Program-made: the position numbers and the translations under genes
Notes under the pieces: generated by a model
Told to the model about the DNA's origin: nothing
What the model saw: the letters and a program-made list of their open reading frames with translations, nothing else
Database searches by the model: none
In this document: piece after piece, positions 12,572 through 23,285 of the stretch
Layout of the letters: each line of letters starts with the position of its first letter
Numbering within the stretch: position 1 is the stretch's first letter
Origin: Zygnema cylindricum
Taxonomy: Eukaryota > Streptophyta > Zygnematophyceae > Zygnematales > Zygnemataceae
Reading direction: 5' to 3'
Assembly (NCBI GenBank): GCA_037447655.1
Contig: JBBHKE010000478.1
Span: 186,770 to 250,769, forward strand
Length of the DNA: 64,000 nucleotides

Positions 12572-13523
12572 GATAATCAATTGTGCAAAGAGGAAACTCT
12601 CACGAAATCCCACAAACAACCAACTTCACAATGAAGCCCCAAGCAAACCAGACCTACCCTAGGTCTGAAAATTTGCCACAATATAAAATATACACCAAAG
12701 AAACCACATGCAGAATTTCGCAAAGTTCTGCCAAAAGATCACAATGATCTTATAATTCAAACACACCCAAAAACTGCTTCGCAGTTTTTCCTACACAATA
12801 ATCCTACTTTTCCTAAAGTAATCTAAGTCCTATATATACAAGTGAGCCTACGGTTGATCACACCGTACTACAACTAGCGTGTTCAAATGGTACACTACTC
12901 TTCATTAACAAAAATCCCACCGTCGAATGCACATAATTGTTTCCACCAATCAGACAGCAGCTAGAAATGAAATAGTACGCGATTAAAGTTCGTCCGCTGA
13001 AATGACGGTACAGTCAATACTTCTCTTCCAAAAATGACGGCGGACATCGTCCGCTTTCCACATAATCTTTCATCACCGAAGATGAACCTCCACGTATAAA
13101 TTTGGTCCTCAAATGTAACTGTACCTTTTCTTCTAGAACAACCAAACTTGACTTTCTCACGGACCGACACGTGTGCCTAAAGTGCACCGAATCTGTGTAC
13201 TCCCTTTCGAGTTACATACTCACTAAATCATGTCCCCGTCAATTTATCTTCACACAAACTGCCTCATATTCAGAACACCTTTTCTTGCGCAGACTGCTAT
13301 GACTGCTATGACTGCTATGACTGCTATGACTACTATGACTGCTATGATCTGTCAGCGCAGCTGCGATATTAGAGCAGCGGAGCTGCGATGTGAGATCAGA
13401 GCACCATAGCAGCACTTCAACAAGTGTAGAGTGCTCAAGGTTTCTAGCTGGGATGTCAGACTTAGCGCAGCATGGCAACATAGCAGCAAGATATAGAGAG
13501 AACTTAAGGTTTCCAAAACAACA
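12513..13523 (-). repeat. 5' LTR of family I copia, overlapping gag
   Basis: A 1011-bp LTR that differs in length from the 3' copy by 18 bp, exactly two more 9-bp GACTGCTAT units at 13291-13346 (six against four). Its 3' boundary (CAACA at 12513) lies about 20 codons inside gag, so the gag N-terminus is encoded by the LTR. The same arrangement is known for yeast Ty1. The sequence just downstream is GGTCACGGGTTCTCCC; I could not match it to a tRNA 3' end, so the primer binding site is unassigned. Confidence 0.9.
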
Positions 13524-15878
13524 GCTTTCGCCTCCGTGTCTTACAATATGCAGAGTTGAAACAAGGGTTTGAGAAAGTGTGTTTGGCAATTAGGGTGACG
13601 TGGAGTACACTTATAACGATTAGTATTATAGCTTTCGCCTCCGGGTTCAACAGTATTGTAGAGTTGGAAACAAAGGTTTAAGAATGGGTGTTTGGCAATT
13701 AGGGTGATGTGGAGTACACTAATAACGAATAGTATAATACCTTTTGCCTCCGGGTCCAACTAACTGCAGTGTTCGAAATGAGGGTTTGAGAATGTGTGTT
13801 TGGCAGTTAGGGTGATGTTGAGTACACTAATAACGATTAGTATTATAGCTTTTGCCTCCGGATCCAACAGTACCGCAGAGTTCGAAACTAGGGTTTGGGA
13901 ATGTGTGTTTCGTAGTTAGGGTGACGTGGAGTACACTAATAACAATGAGTATTATAGCTTTCGCCTTAGAGTTCAAAACGAGGGTTTAGGAATGTATGTT
14001 TGGCATTTAGGGTGAGGTGGAGTACACTAATAACGAGTAGTATTATAGCTTTCGCATTTGGGTCTGACAATACTGCAGAGTTCGAAACGAGGTTTTGGGA
14101 ATGTGTGTTTGGCAATTGGGGTGACGTGGAGTACACTAATAACGATTAGTATTATAGCTTTCGCCTTTGGATCCAACAGTACTGCAAAGTTCGAAACGAG
14201 GGTTTGGGAATGTGTGTTTTGCAATTAGGGCGTGTTGATGTGGAGTACACTAATAATGATTAGTATTATAGCTTTCGCCTACGTGTCCAACAGTACTGTA
14301 GAGTTCAAAATGAGGGTTTGGGGATGTGTGCTTTGCAGTTAGGTTGATGTGGAGTACACTAATAACGATAAGTATTATAGCTTTCGCCTCCAGGTCCAAC
14401 AGTATTGCAAAGTTTGAAACAAGGGTTTAGGAATGTGTGTTTGGCAGTAAGGGTGACGCGGAGTACACAAATAACGATTAGGATTATAGCTTTCGCCTTC
14501 GGGTCCAACAGTACTGCAGAGTTCGAAACGAGGGTTAGGGAATGTGTGTTTGGTAGTTAGGGTGACGTGGAGTACACTAATAATGATTAGTATTATAGCT
14601 TTCGACTCCAGGTCCAACAATACTGTAGAGTTCGAAACAAGGGTTTGTGAATGTGTGTTTGACATTTAGGGTGACATGGAGTACACTAATAACGATTAGT
14701 ATTATAGCTTTTGCCTCCGGGTCTAACACTACTTCAGTGTTCGAAACGAGGGTTTTAGAAAGTGTGTTTGGCAGTTAGGGTGACGTGGAGTACACTAATA
14801 ATGATTAGTATTATAGCTTTTCCTCCAAGTCCAACAGTACTAGAGAGTTCGAAACGAGGGTTTTAGAAAGTGTGTTTGGCAATTAGGGTGAGGTGGAGTA
14901 CACTAATAACAATTAGTATTATAGCTTTTCCTCCAAGTTTAACAGTACTAGAGAGTTCGAAACGAGGGTTTTAGAAAGTGTGTTTGGCAGTTAGGGTGAC
15001 GTCGAGTACACTAATAATGATTAGTTTTATAGCTTTCGCCTCTGGGTCCAACACTACTGCAGAGTTCAAAATGAGGGTTTGGGGATGTGTGTTTGGCAGT
15101 TACGGTGATGTGGAGTACACTTATCCATTAGTATTATAGCTTTCGCCTCCAGGTCCAGCTGTATTGTAGAGTTCGAAACAAGGGTTTCGGAATGTGTGTT
15201 TGGCAGTTAGGGTGACGCGTAGTACACTAATAACGATTTGTATTATAGCTTTGCCCCTGGGTCCAACAGTAATGTAGCGTTCGAAACGAGGGTTTGGGAA
15301 TGTGTGTTTGGCAATTAGGGTGACGTGGAGGTCACTAATAACGATTAGTATTATTCCTTATGCCTGTGGGTCCAACAATACTGTAGAGTTTGAAACGAGG
15401 GTTTGGGAATGTGTGTTTGGGAGTTAGGGTGAAGTGGAGTACACTAATAACGATTAGTATTATAGCTTTTGCCTCCAGGTCCAACACTACTGTAGAGTTT
15501 AAAACGAGGGTTTGGGAATGTGTGTTTGGCAGTTAGGGTGACATGGAGTACACTAATTAGATTAGTATTATAGCTTTCGCCTCCAGGTCCAACTGTACTG
15601 TAGAGTTCAAAACGAGGGTTTGGGAATCTGTGTTTGGCAGTTATGGTGACGTGGAGTACACTAATGACGTTTAGTATTATAGCTTTCGCCTCCGGGTCCA
15701 ACATTACTATAGAGTTCGAAACGAGGGTTTGGGAATGTGTGTTTCGCAGTTAGGGTGACGTGGAGTACACTACTAAGGATTAGTATTGTAGCTTTCGCCT
15801 TCTGGTCCAACAATACTATAAAGTTCGAAACGAGGGTTTGGGAATGTGTGTTTCGCAGTTAGGGAGTGCTGACGTGGA
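13524..15878. repeat. 109-bp satellite array, block 3
   Basis: The same satellite resumes in phase after the copia insertion. Most monomers are 109 bp. Two carry a 5-bp insertion between TTAGGG and TGACGTGG (CGTGT near 14228, AGTGC near 15862), giving the 114-bp form that dominates block 4. A local run of near-identical monomers with GGGTTTTAGAAAGTGTG lies at 14740-15000 and suggests recent local duplication. Confidence 0.94.
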
Positions 15879-18800
15879 GTATAGGGATGGGAGAGTGGTT
15901 ACTACATATCTAGTGGGCTCAGTAGATCTGAAAGTCTTAGGGGAGGGTAAGACTTCTATACTTACATTCTCAGATGTACTCTACATTCCTCTGCTGAGTA
16001 AAAATCTTGTCTCTACGTCTGTGTTAGATGACAAAGAGATTGATACCTTCACTTAAAGGGAGTCTTTATAGCTAAGTATGGGGATGAAGTTTACTTCATG
16101 GCAGATAACCGTAGCCAAGGAATGTTTAGGCTTAACTTGAGTAATGAAAAGAAGAATGCTTATTATGTTGGTGTTCCTAAGTTGATGATTTGGCATAAGC
16201 GGTTGGGGCATGTGCATTTTGATACGTTGAGGGAAATGAAAAAGCTTGGAGTAGTAAAAGGCATTCAGTTTGGGGATAATGAAATGATGGATGATTGTTG
16301 TGGTTGTGCTCAAGGTAAGGCTCAAAGACTTCCCTTTCCCAAAGCCGCCATATATAGAGGTGAGAAAGTGTTAGATTTCGTCCACACAGATATTTGGGGA
16401 CCTGCAAAAGTACCTTCGGTTGGAGGAAAGAGGTTTATGTTGACAATAACCGATGATTGGTCTAGATACTCTAGAGTCTATTTTCTAAAAACAAAGTTTG
16501 AAGCATCAACTTACTTCAAAGAATATAAAGCTTGGAGTGAGAAGTTGCATGAAACCCCCATTAAGAGGATAAGGAGTGATAATGGGGGGGAATATACCTC
16601 TTACCCGTTTGAGGAATATCTTAGAGATGAAGGAGTGCAGCACCAGAAAACTGTACCATATAACTCGGAACAAAATGGGGTAGCTGAGAGGTTGAATCGA
16701 CCACTAGAAGATAGTGCATGCAGTATGTTGGCAAACAAGAAAATAGGAAAGAGATTTTTGGGCAGAAGCAATGAACTGTGGCAACTACATTAAGAATAGA
16801 GTCCTTACATCAGCTGTAAAGGGAGTGACACCTTATGAGAGATGGGTTGGAAGGAAACCAGATATCTCACACTTTAAAGTATTCGGAAGCCAATTTTACA
16901 GTCTTGACACGGATAGGAAAAACTGGAAGCTAGATGCTAAGGAAAAACCTGGATACCTTGTGGGATATGATGAGGATGTTAAGGGATATAGAGTCCGTGA
17001 ATTAGCAAAGAAAGATATAATTCTGGTCAAACACTTAGTTGTCATGGATGAAGGGAAGTCATTTGACCCTTTCAAATATACAAAGAAGATAAGAATCAGA
17101 TTTGAGTCACAAAGTGAGGAAAACTCGATTGTTCTCGAAAGGGACATGAGTGAAACCATGATTGCGGATTCAAGGGAGATCCAAGATACAGGAGACTCAC
17201 CATAAACCTCACATACTCCTATGGACTTCGAGGAGATAGAAGAAGCGGGACAAGAACCAGCTCCCATGGACAAGGGAGCTGATGAGATAGTGAGAAGAAA
17301 TTCAAGACTTCCATCTATTCCAGCTTCGGAGTTTGAGGGAGGAAGAAGGAGCAGCAAACGGAGAGAGGAAAAACAAGCCGCTCATAAGGTAACTAAGCTA
17401 TCTCACCCAGATGAGCCTCAGTCTTACTCAAACGCAGTGAATAGTCCAGAGGAAGAAAGATAGATAAGAGCCATAAATGATGAGATGGCTTCTATCATGG
17501 AAGCAAATACTTGGGAACTAGCGGATTGCCCTCCAGACAGAAAACCTATTGGGTGTAAATGGGTTTTTAAACTAAAACTGAACCTAGATAATACCATTGA
17601 GAGATATAAGGCTCGATTGGTAGCAAAGGGGTTCACCCAAAAGGAGGAAATTGACTATGAGGAGACCTTTGCTCCAGTTGTTTGGTTCCTATCAGTAAGG
17701 ATTCTCCTTAGTCTGGCAGCAGCAGAAGACATGGAAATACACCAGATGGACATTAAGACTGCTTTTTTTAATGGTGAGTTAGAGGAAGAAATTTTTATGA
17801 GACAACCCGAGGGGTTTGTGGAAGAAGGAGAAGAGAGCAAAGTCTGCAGACTCATAAAGTCCTTATATGGACTAAAGTAGGCTCCTCGACAGTGGAATAA
17901 GAAACTAGATGAGTTTCTTCCAGATCTGGGATATATCCTTATCAGCTCTGACCATTCTATCTATATGTTTGAGGATGAGAATGGTGTCATTTTTATTGCA
18001 ATTTATGTGGATGATCTGCTTGTGTTGAGTAAATCTTTGGAAAAGATCAATAAGTTAAGGAAAGATCTTAGAAGCAGATTTGATATGAAGGATTTAGGGG
18101 AAGCAATATATATTTTGGGGATTTAAATGGAGAGAGATAGAGGGAAGAAGATTATGAGACTTACTCAAAAAGAAGCAATAGGTAATATGCTTGAGAAATT
18201 CTAGATGGAAAATGCTAACAGTTGTACCACTCCCATGGACTTGAATAAAAGGAGTGATGGGAGTGTAGAAGGAGGAGTGATGATCTTAGATAATCAGATG
18301 AGTGCAGAGGAGAGAGAATTTATGAAGTCTATCCCTTATAGACAGGTCGTAGGAAGTTTAATCTATTTTATGAACTTTACCAGACCGGACATAGCGGCAG
18401 CAAGTGGAGTACTTAGTAGGAGTCTTAATGATCCTAGGACGAGAGACTGGGAGGCAGCCAAGAGAGTCATGAGATATTTGGTGGGAACTAGAGAGTTATG
18501 GTTGCATTTGGGAGGGGAGCACACTGACATCACTACTTGGAGTGACGCCAGTTATAGGGACGCACCTATGAGACGATGCACTTCTGGGTATGTGTTGTAT
18601 GTTGGGGAAGGTGCTTGCTGTTGGAGCAGTAAGCAACAAAAGGTGGTTGCTCAGTCCACTATGTAGGCTGAGTACATGGCCTCTTGTTGTGCTGTGAAAG
18701 AGTTGATGTGGGTCGTCCTTTCTACAAGAACAAGGGTATATGAAGGAGGGAGTGCATGAAGTGTTTTGTGATAATCAAGCGGCCATAGCAATTGCATCCA

Positions 18801-19003
18801 ATCTAAAACATCATTTTAAGGCTAAACATATGGACATAAGATTAAGTTTTGTAAGAGAAAAAGTGGAGAATAAAATAGTGAATCTTGTATATAGAATTGA
18901 TGAGGAAATGGTGGCTGACATGATGACCAAACCTTTGCCCTCTCCAAAGTTAATATATTGTAGGGAAAAATGTGGATTAAAAGAAAAGTTAAAATTAGAC
19001 TAG
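15879..19003 (+). pseudogene. Decayed copia pol (integrase, RT, RNase H)
   Basis: Recognisable motifs in order: LMIWHKRLGHVHFD; HTDIWGPAKVPS and SDNGGEYTS with an intact catalytic Glu in NGVAERLNR; YVDDLLVLSK; PYRQVVGSLIYFMNFTRPDI; DASYRDA; KHMDIRLSFVREKV. The frame changes near 16056-16098, near 16780 and between 18666 and 18740. In-frame stops include TAG at 17461, TAG at 17878 (Gln in LYGLKQAPRQW), TAA at 18124 (Gln after ILGI), TAG at 18202 and TAG at 18664 (Glu in STMEAEY). The stretch around 17200-17460 is the variable integrase-RT linker. Confidence 0.92.
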
Positions 19004-19016
19004 AAATTAAAGGGAG

Positions 19017-20060
19017 TGTTGAAATAAGTAGTTTTATTGTATTTTCTAGGTCTAAATTTACTAGAGAAAAACATATAAAGAAAATGTAGGCAGCATGCCA
19101 CCATCTCTTCTCTCTTGCCCCCATACTTGTTGTAGTCACTGAAGGAGAGAGAGAGCGATGGAGCCATTGCTACCTCAGCTCCATAGGAAGGAATAAAGAG
19201 TGACTTAAGTCACTCTCAACAAAAGGTTGAGTCCGGGAGGACTCGAACCCCCGACCGGCAAAGCGCGGCGTAGCCGCTAGCTCTTACCAGTCTGTCGTAG
19301 AAGTCCGTTAGGAGATATAGGGTTTCATTAATATTTAAGCTATCGTGTTATACAGAAATCATTTAACTAAAACCTTTACGGCACGCATAGATAGAGTTTT
19401 ACAAAATATGAAGTACAATATTATATTGAAACGGATATTGCGCATTTTGTTTCGACAGGGAAACAAATATTTCGCAAGTATTTATTACAGCTGAGATTCC
19501 ATTTCGCGTCATCTCTAACAACGCACATCATCGCCGAAATCTCGGAATGGTCACTTTGGCATTTAGTGACGTGGCATGACCTGGCGCCAGGTGGAGAGAT
19601 GACATTCGATCGCGGGAATTCTGAGGAACGTACGGACTAATGGAAAATGGACACCCGTCGGCCTAATGGCCTTGTCGTACAGAGGCCATACCGAAAGTAC
19701 ATTGGCGGTATTACTTTATGGTACTGTACAGTGTTCTGATTGGTTCGTACAAGCAGTAGATAGGGGTTGTGAGAGAGAACTAGGAAAAACTAGGACTTAG
19801 TAAAAATCAGGTAGATAGTCCTCTCTCTTTTAGAGTTTCTATAAATTGGCATCTTTGCCACCCTATAAATTATCGCATGGTTGGGCGTCTTCAAAGATTT
19901 CTTTTTCTACGGACTTAGGCGAGTCCACGCTGCACAGGGGTGCAGTCAGATTGTCTGCTTGTCTGCTTATGTAGCAGTGGTTGCCATTGAAAGTGAGTTA
20001 GTAAATAACTATCTAGAGGCTTCTTCTATTCTGTAGTCCAATGGAGGACACAGAATCACA
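19017..20060 (+). repeat. 3' LTR of the truncated family II copia
   Basis: A 1044-bp LTR starting TGTTGAAATAAG right after a purine-rich tract (AAATTAAAGGGAG, 19004-19016) and ending GGACACAGAATCACA, after which satellite resumes. It contains AATAAA at 19192-19197, the perfect 18-bp palindrome GAGTGACTTAAGTCACTC at 19198-19215 and a tRNA-like segment on the opposite strand. Only one LTR is present because the 5' half of the element is missing. Confidence 0.88.
19226..19303 (-). other. tRNA-like segment antisense in a family II LTR
   Basis: On the minus strand there is an A-box-like TGGTAAGAGCTAGCGG and a T-arm with the canonical loop TTCGAGT (19241-19247) between GGGGG and CCTCC, like a Pol III B box. 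It closely resembles the segment at 24755-24832. The CCA-end side and acceptor stem are not convincing, so this is a tRNA-derived (SINE-like) module fixed in the LTR rather than a functional tRNA gene. Confidence 0.6.
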
Positions 20061-21081
20061 GTGGAATACACTATCAACGATAAGTATTATAGCTTTCGCC
20101 TCCGGGTCTAACAGTTTTGCAGAGTTCAAAACAAGGGTTTGGGAATGTGTGTTTTGCAGTTAGGGTGTGCTAACGTGGAGTACACTAATAACGATTAGTA
20201 TAATAGCTTTCGCCTCCAGGTCCAACAGTATTGCAAAGTTCGAAACGAGGGTTTGGGAATGTGTGTTTCGCAGTTAGGGTGTGCTTACGTGGAGTACACT
20301 AATAACGATTAGTATTATAGCTTTCGCCTCCGAGTCCAACAGTACAGCAGCGTTCGAAACGAGGATTTGGGAATGTGTGTTTCGCAGTTAGGTTTTGCTG
20401 ACGTGGAGAACACTAATAACAATTAGTATTATAGCTTTCGCCTCCGAGTCAAACAGTACTGCAGAGTTCAAAAACGGGGGCTTGGGAATCTGTATTTGGT
20501 AATTAGGTGACGTGGAGTACACTAATAAAGATTAGTATCATAGCTTTCGCTTTCGGGTCCAACAGGAGTGCAGAGTTCGAAATGAAAGTTTGGGAATGTG
20601 TGTTTCGCTGTTAGGGTGTGCTGACGTGGAGTACACTAATAACGATAAGTACTATAGCTTTCGCCTCCGAGTCCAACAGTACTAGAGAGTTTAAATCAAG
20701 GGTTTGGGAATGTGTATTTCGCAGTTAGGGTGTGCACACGTGGAGTACACTAATAATGATTAGTATTATAGCTTTTGCCTCCGGGTCCAACAGTATTGCA
20801 GCGTTTGAAACGAGGGTTTGAGAATGTGTGTTTCGCAGTTAGGGTGTGTTGACGTAAAGTACACTAATAACGATTAGTATTATAGCTTTCGCCTCCGGGT
20901 CCAACAGTACTGCAGAGTTTAAAACGAGGGTTTGGGAATGTGTGTTTCGCAGTTAGTGAGTGCTGACGTGGAGTACACTAACAATGATTATTATTTTAGC
21001 TTTCCCCTTCGGGTCCAACAGTACTGCAGCGTTGAAACGAGGGTTTGGGAATGTGTTTTTCCCAGTTAGGGTGTGTTGACG
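20061..21081. repeat. Satellite array, block 4 (114-bp subtype)
   Basis: Monomers here are mostly 114 bp because of TGTGC inserted between TTAGGG and TGACGTGG, and use TTTCGCAG where blocks 1-3 mostly have TTTGGCAG. About nine monomers are present. The array decays near 21081 at GTGTTGACGT, after which no monomer can be followed. Confidence 0.92.
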
Positions 21082-23285
21082 TTAGCATGACATTTATTAG
21101 CAGTTTAGGGTTTTAGAATTTGGGGTTCAGAATGGAGGTGGTAACGTGGCAATTCTTGATGATGATTTGAAATGACGTGGCAGATGAGTATCAATGTTGA
21201 CGGAGAATTTAATGATATTGACGTGGCATTTCATTGAGGCTCATGTGTCATGATGTGCTAATTTTGGTGTTTAGAATAAAAATAAAATCATGTAAAATGG
21301 GAATCCACACTAAATACGGTGTGCAAGGCTTTAGGTAAATATGTAAATAATTCGAAAAAAAAACTTTGACCTCTTTTCAGGTCGAGGAGGAAAGAAAAGC
21401 TAAAAGGAAAATGTATATAGTTGAAATTTCACAGGTTTTAAATAAATTTAAGAAAATACTTTGAAAATCATGATTTTGTATATAAGGTTCAGTAGGTTTC
21501 TAAAAACCTTAACAACAACGTAAAGTTTTTGTCAGCAAGATTTTATAGGTTTTTTACACGTTTTTAGGGTTTAACTTTCCTCACTGCTTCTCGAGTTCTC
21601 CAAGTTTCTAGGTTTTCCTTTCTAGTTTATGGGGTTTAATAAGGTTTATAGAAGGGTTAGGGTTAGGGTAAGGGGGATGGATAGGATTTTGGGTTCAAGG
21701 GTTTATTAGGGCTTAAAGTTATTATTAAAGTTAATTGGTGAGGGGAAGCTTAGGGATCCCATTAGATTCGAAGGAGGAGAGGTAGAGGGAGAGGAGGAGA
21801 GAGGCATGGGCAGGATGGCAGTGTGTGGTCTCCAGGGCAAGGTGAGGGGAGCAGATGGCCGTCTCCTGCCTTAGGGGGGTATGCGTAAGTGTGCTTCCCA
21901 CTAGCTGTCACCCCTCTCCCCCCCCCTATCATGGGTCGTTCTCTCTCTTTGAATTTACCAAGAGCTTGACCGTACAGTAAAACTTCACTCTATTCACCAC
22001 ACTTTATTTAATTGCATTGAAATCTCTGTAAATTTATCAGCAGTGGAAGGACAAAACAACTATCAAGAAAGAAATTGCAGTAATTTTATCAACACATCAA
22101 ATTTATCAACAACAAAGTTGAAGTGAACCTATGGAAAATGGAATTGCATAAGTTTTTTGGATTTGAAATTGCATAAAATCTATCAATGTAGAAAGTGTTG
22201 TAAGTTTATCGAGGACGATTTTTCAGTAAATTCATCGGCCTGGAAATTGCAGTAATTTCTCGACGATGAAATTTCAAAAAAAATATTCACGACGAACTCG
22301 AAGTTAATTCATCCAAGGGAAGATGTGCGACAATTGAAACTTGTACCAGGGGAATTCAAAAACTGGAAATTTGGAGAATTTGGGGAATTTGGGCATTTTG
22401 GGAAAGTTAGAAAAGTTGGGGAATTTGGGAAGATTCCAAAACAAAGTCGTTGTTTTTAGTACACCTAACAAAACGCTCCAAATCTACGAAACGTCTCACA
22501 TCGTATCCAAGAGAAAATCGAATATTTTCTTACATTTATCATTTAAATGCCTTTCTCCCGAAAGCTTCCGCCTTTCTTCAAAGTGTCATTCTAGTTATTT
22601 ACCATAAGAAAAACCATGGGCAAAAAAAAGAATGATTGTAACCACAACAAACAAATAATAATGATGCCAAGTAAAATGAGGTGTCCTATGAAAGAATTGA
22701 GGCAATTTAAAAAAATCTTAGACTTTTGACTATATTCAATTATGACTGCGTTTACGAGTCTCTAAAAACGTCCCATAGACAGGAAGCAGAACCTGCTCCG
22801 TTACCTTCAATGGAGGTGAATTTGAAGCTTTAAGGTAAGAGTACGGTTAACATTCTTACAATTTTTTTTCTTTAAGTTTTGTACGGCAACAGGCACAGTT
22901 TCATTTAGAACTCAGCTCAATTCTGATTTGTTCTTTCAAGCTTAGGTTTGGTTAACCCAAATTGAATTGTTGCAAATGGGTTTTGCGAACCAAATCAAAC
23001 TGTTGGATTTCTCCGAACCAAATCAAACAATTTTATATTGTTTAACAACTTTGTTTTGATCTTTAGCCAACAATATTCGCGACCGTATTAGTGTTATTAA
23101 TTCTATGATGTTTAGTTTAATGTCAAGCTTGGAGAGTATTGTACAGTACTAAAAGCAGTAGTTGTTGACAATTGGCATTGTGGTATTAATATTTGAGTTG
23201 ATATCCTATTAAGATCAAAATCAAAATCATCAAGTTTGTATATGTAGATTATAAAAACTGCAGTAATGAAAACTAAACACAATCA
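21082..23285. other. Gene-free stretch with short repeats
   Basis: No coding signal recognised. It holds three spaced copies of (T/A)GACGTGGCA or AACGTGGCA at about 21140-21230; a TTAGGG-like tract GGGTTAGGGTTAGGGT at 21654-21669; a purine-rich stretch (21770-21860); a pyrimidine run at 21905-21930; and a repeat built on GGAATTTGGG/GGAAATTTGG at about 22360-22435, which creates the short open frame rich in GNLG. The part 22020-22330 contains loosely related phrases (AAATTGCA, TTTATCA) that may be a very old tandem repeat. Confidence 0.6.

Larger units (their letters stand above)
7154..13523 (-). mobile_element. Complete family I Ty1/copia retrotransposon
   Basis: A 6370-bp element on the minus strand with two LTRs (12513-13523 and 7154-8146), a polypurine tract and one gag-pol unit in copia order: capsid, zinc knuckle, protease, integrase, reverse transcriptase, RNase H. 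The satellite pentamer GCTTT flanks it at 7149-7153 and 13524-13528. LTR ends are TGTTG...CAACA. The LTRs are almost identical: their 18-bp length difference is two extra copies of a 9-bp repeat and only scattered substitutions separate them, so the insertion is young. The coding unit is nevertheless interrupted three times and has a substitution at a catalytic position (see the pseudogene entry). Confidence 0.95.
15879..20060 (+). mobile_element. 5'-truncated family II copia element
   Basis: A plus-strand copia element lacking the 5' LTR, gag and most of protease. It begins abruptly in the region just before the integrase and runs through integrase, reverse transcriptase and RNase H to one 3' LTR. 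The left junction shares GAGTA with the satellite and the aligned copia sequence. The pentamer GTGGA is present on both sides (15874-15878 and 20061-20065), and the satellite phase continues across the insert. Stop codons and frameshifts throughout show it is older than the element at 7154-13523. Confidence 0.88.

Noticed and set aside
16053-16407. Antisense frames over the copia integrase
   Set aside because: Shadow frames opposite well-supported integrase motifs.
19226-19303. A functional tRNA gene
   Set aside because: T-arm and A-box are recognisable but no acceptor stem closes, and it occurs at the same place in several LTRs.
21654-21676. A chromosome end
   Set aside because: Only two to three TTAGGG-like units, with degenerate continuation and unique DNA on both sides.
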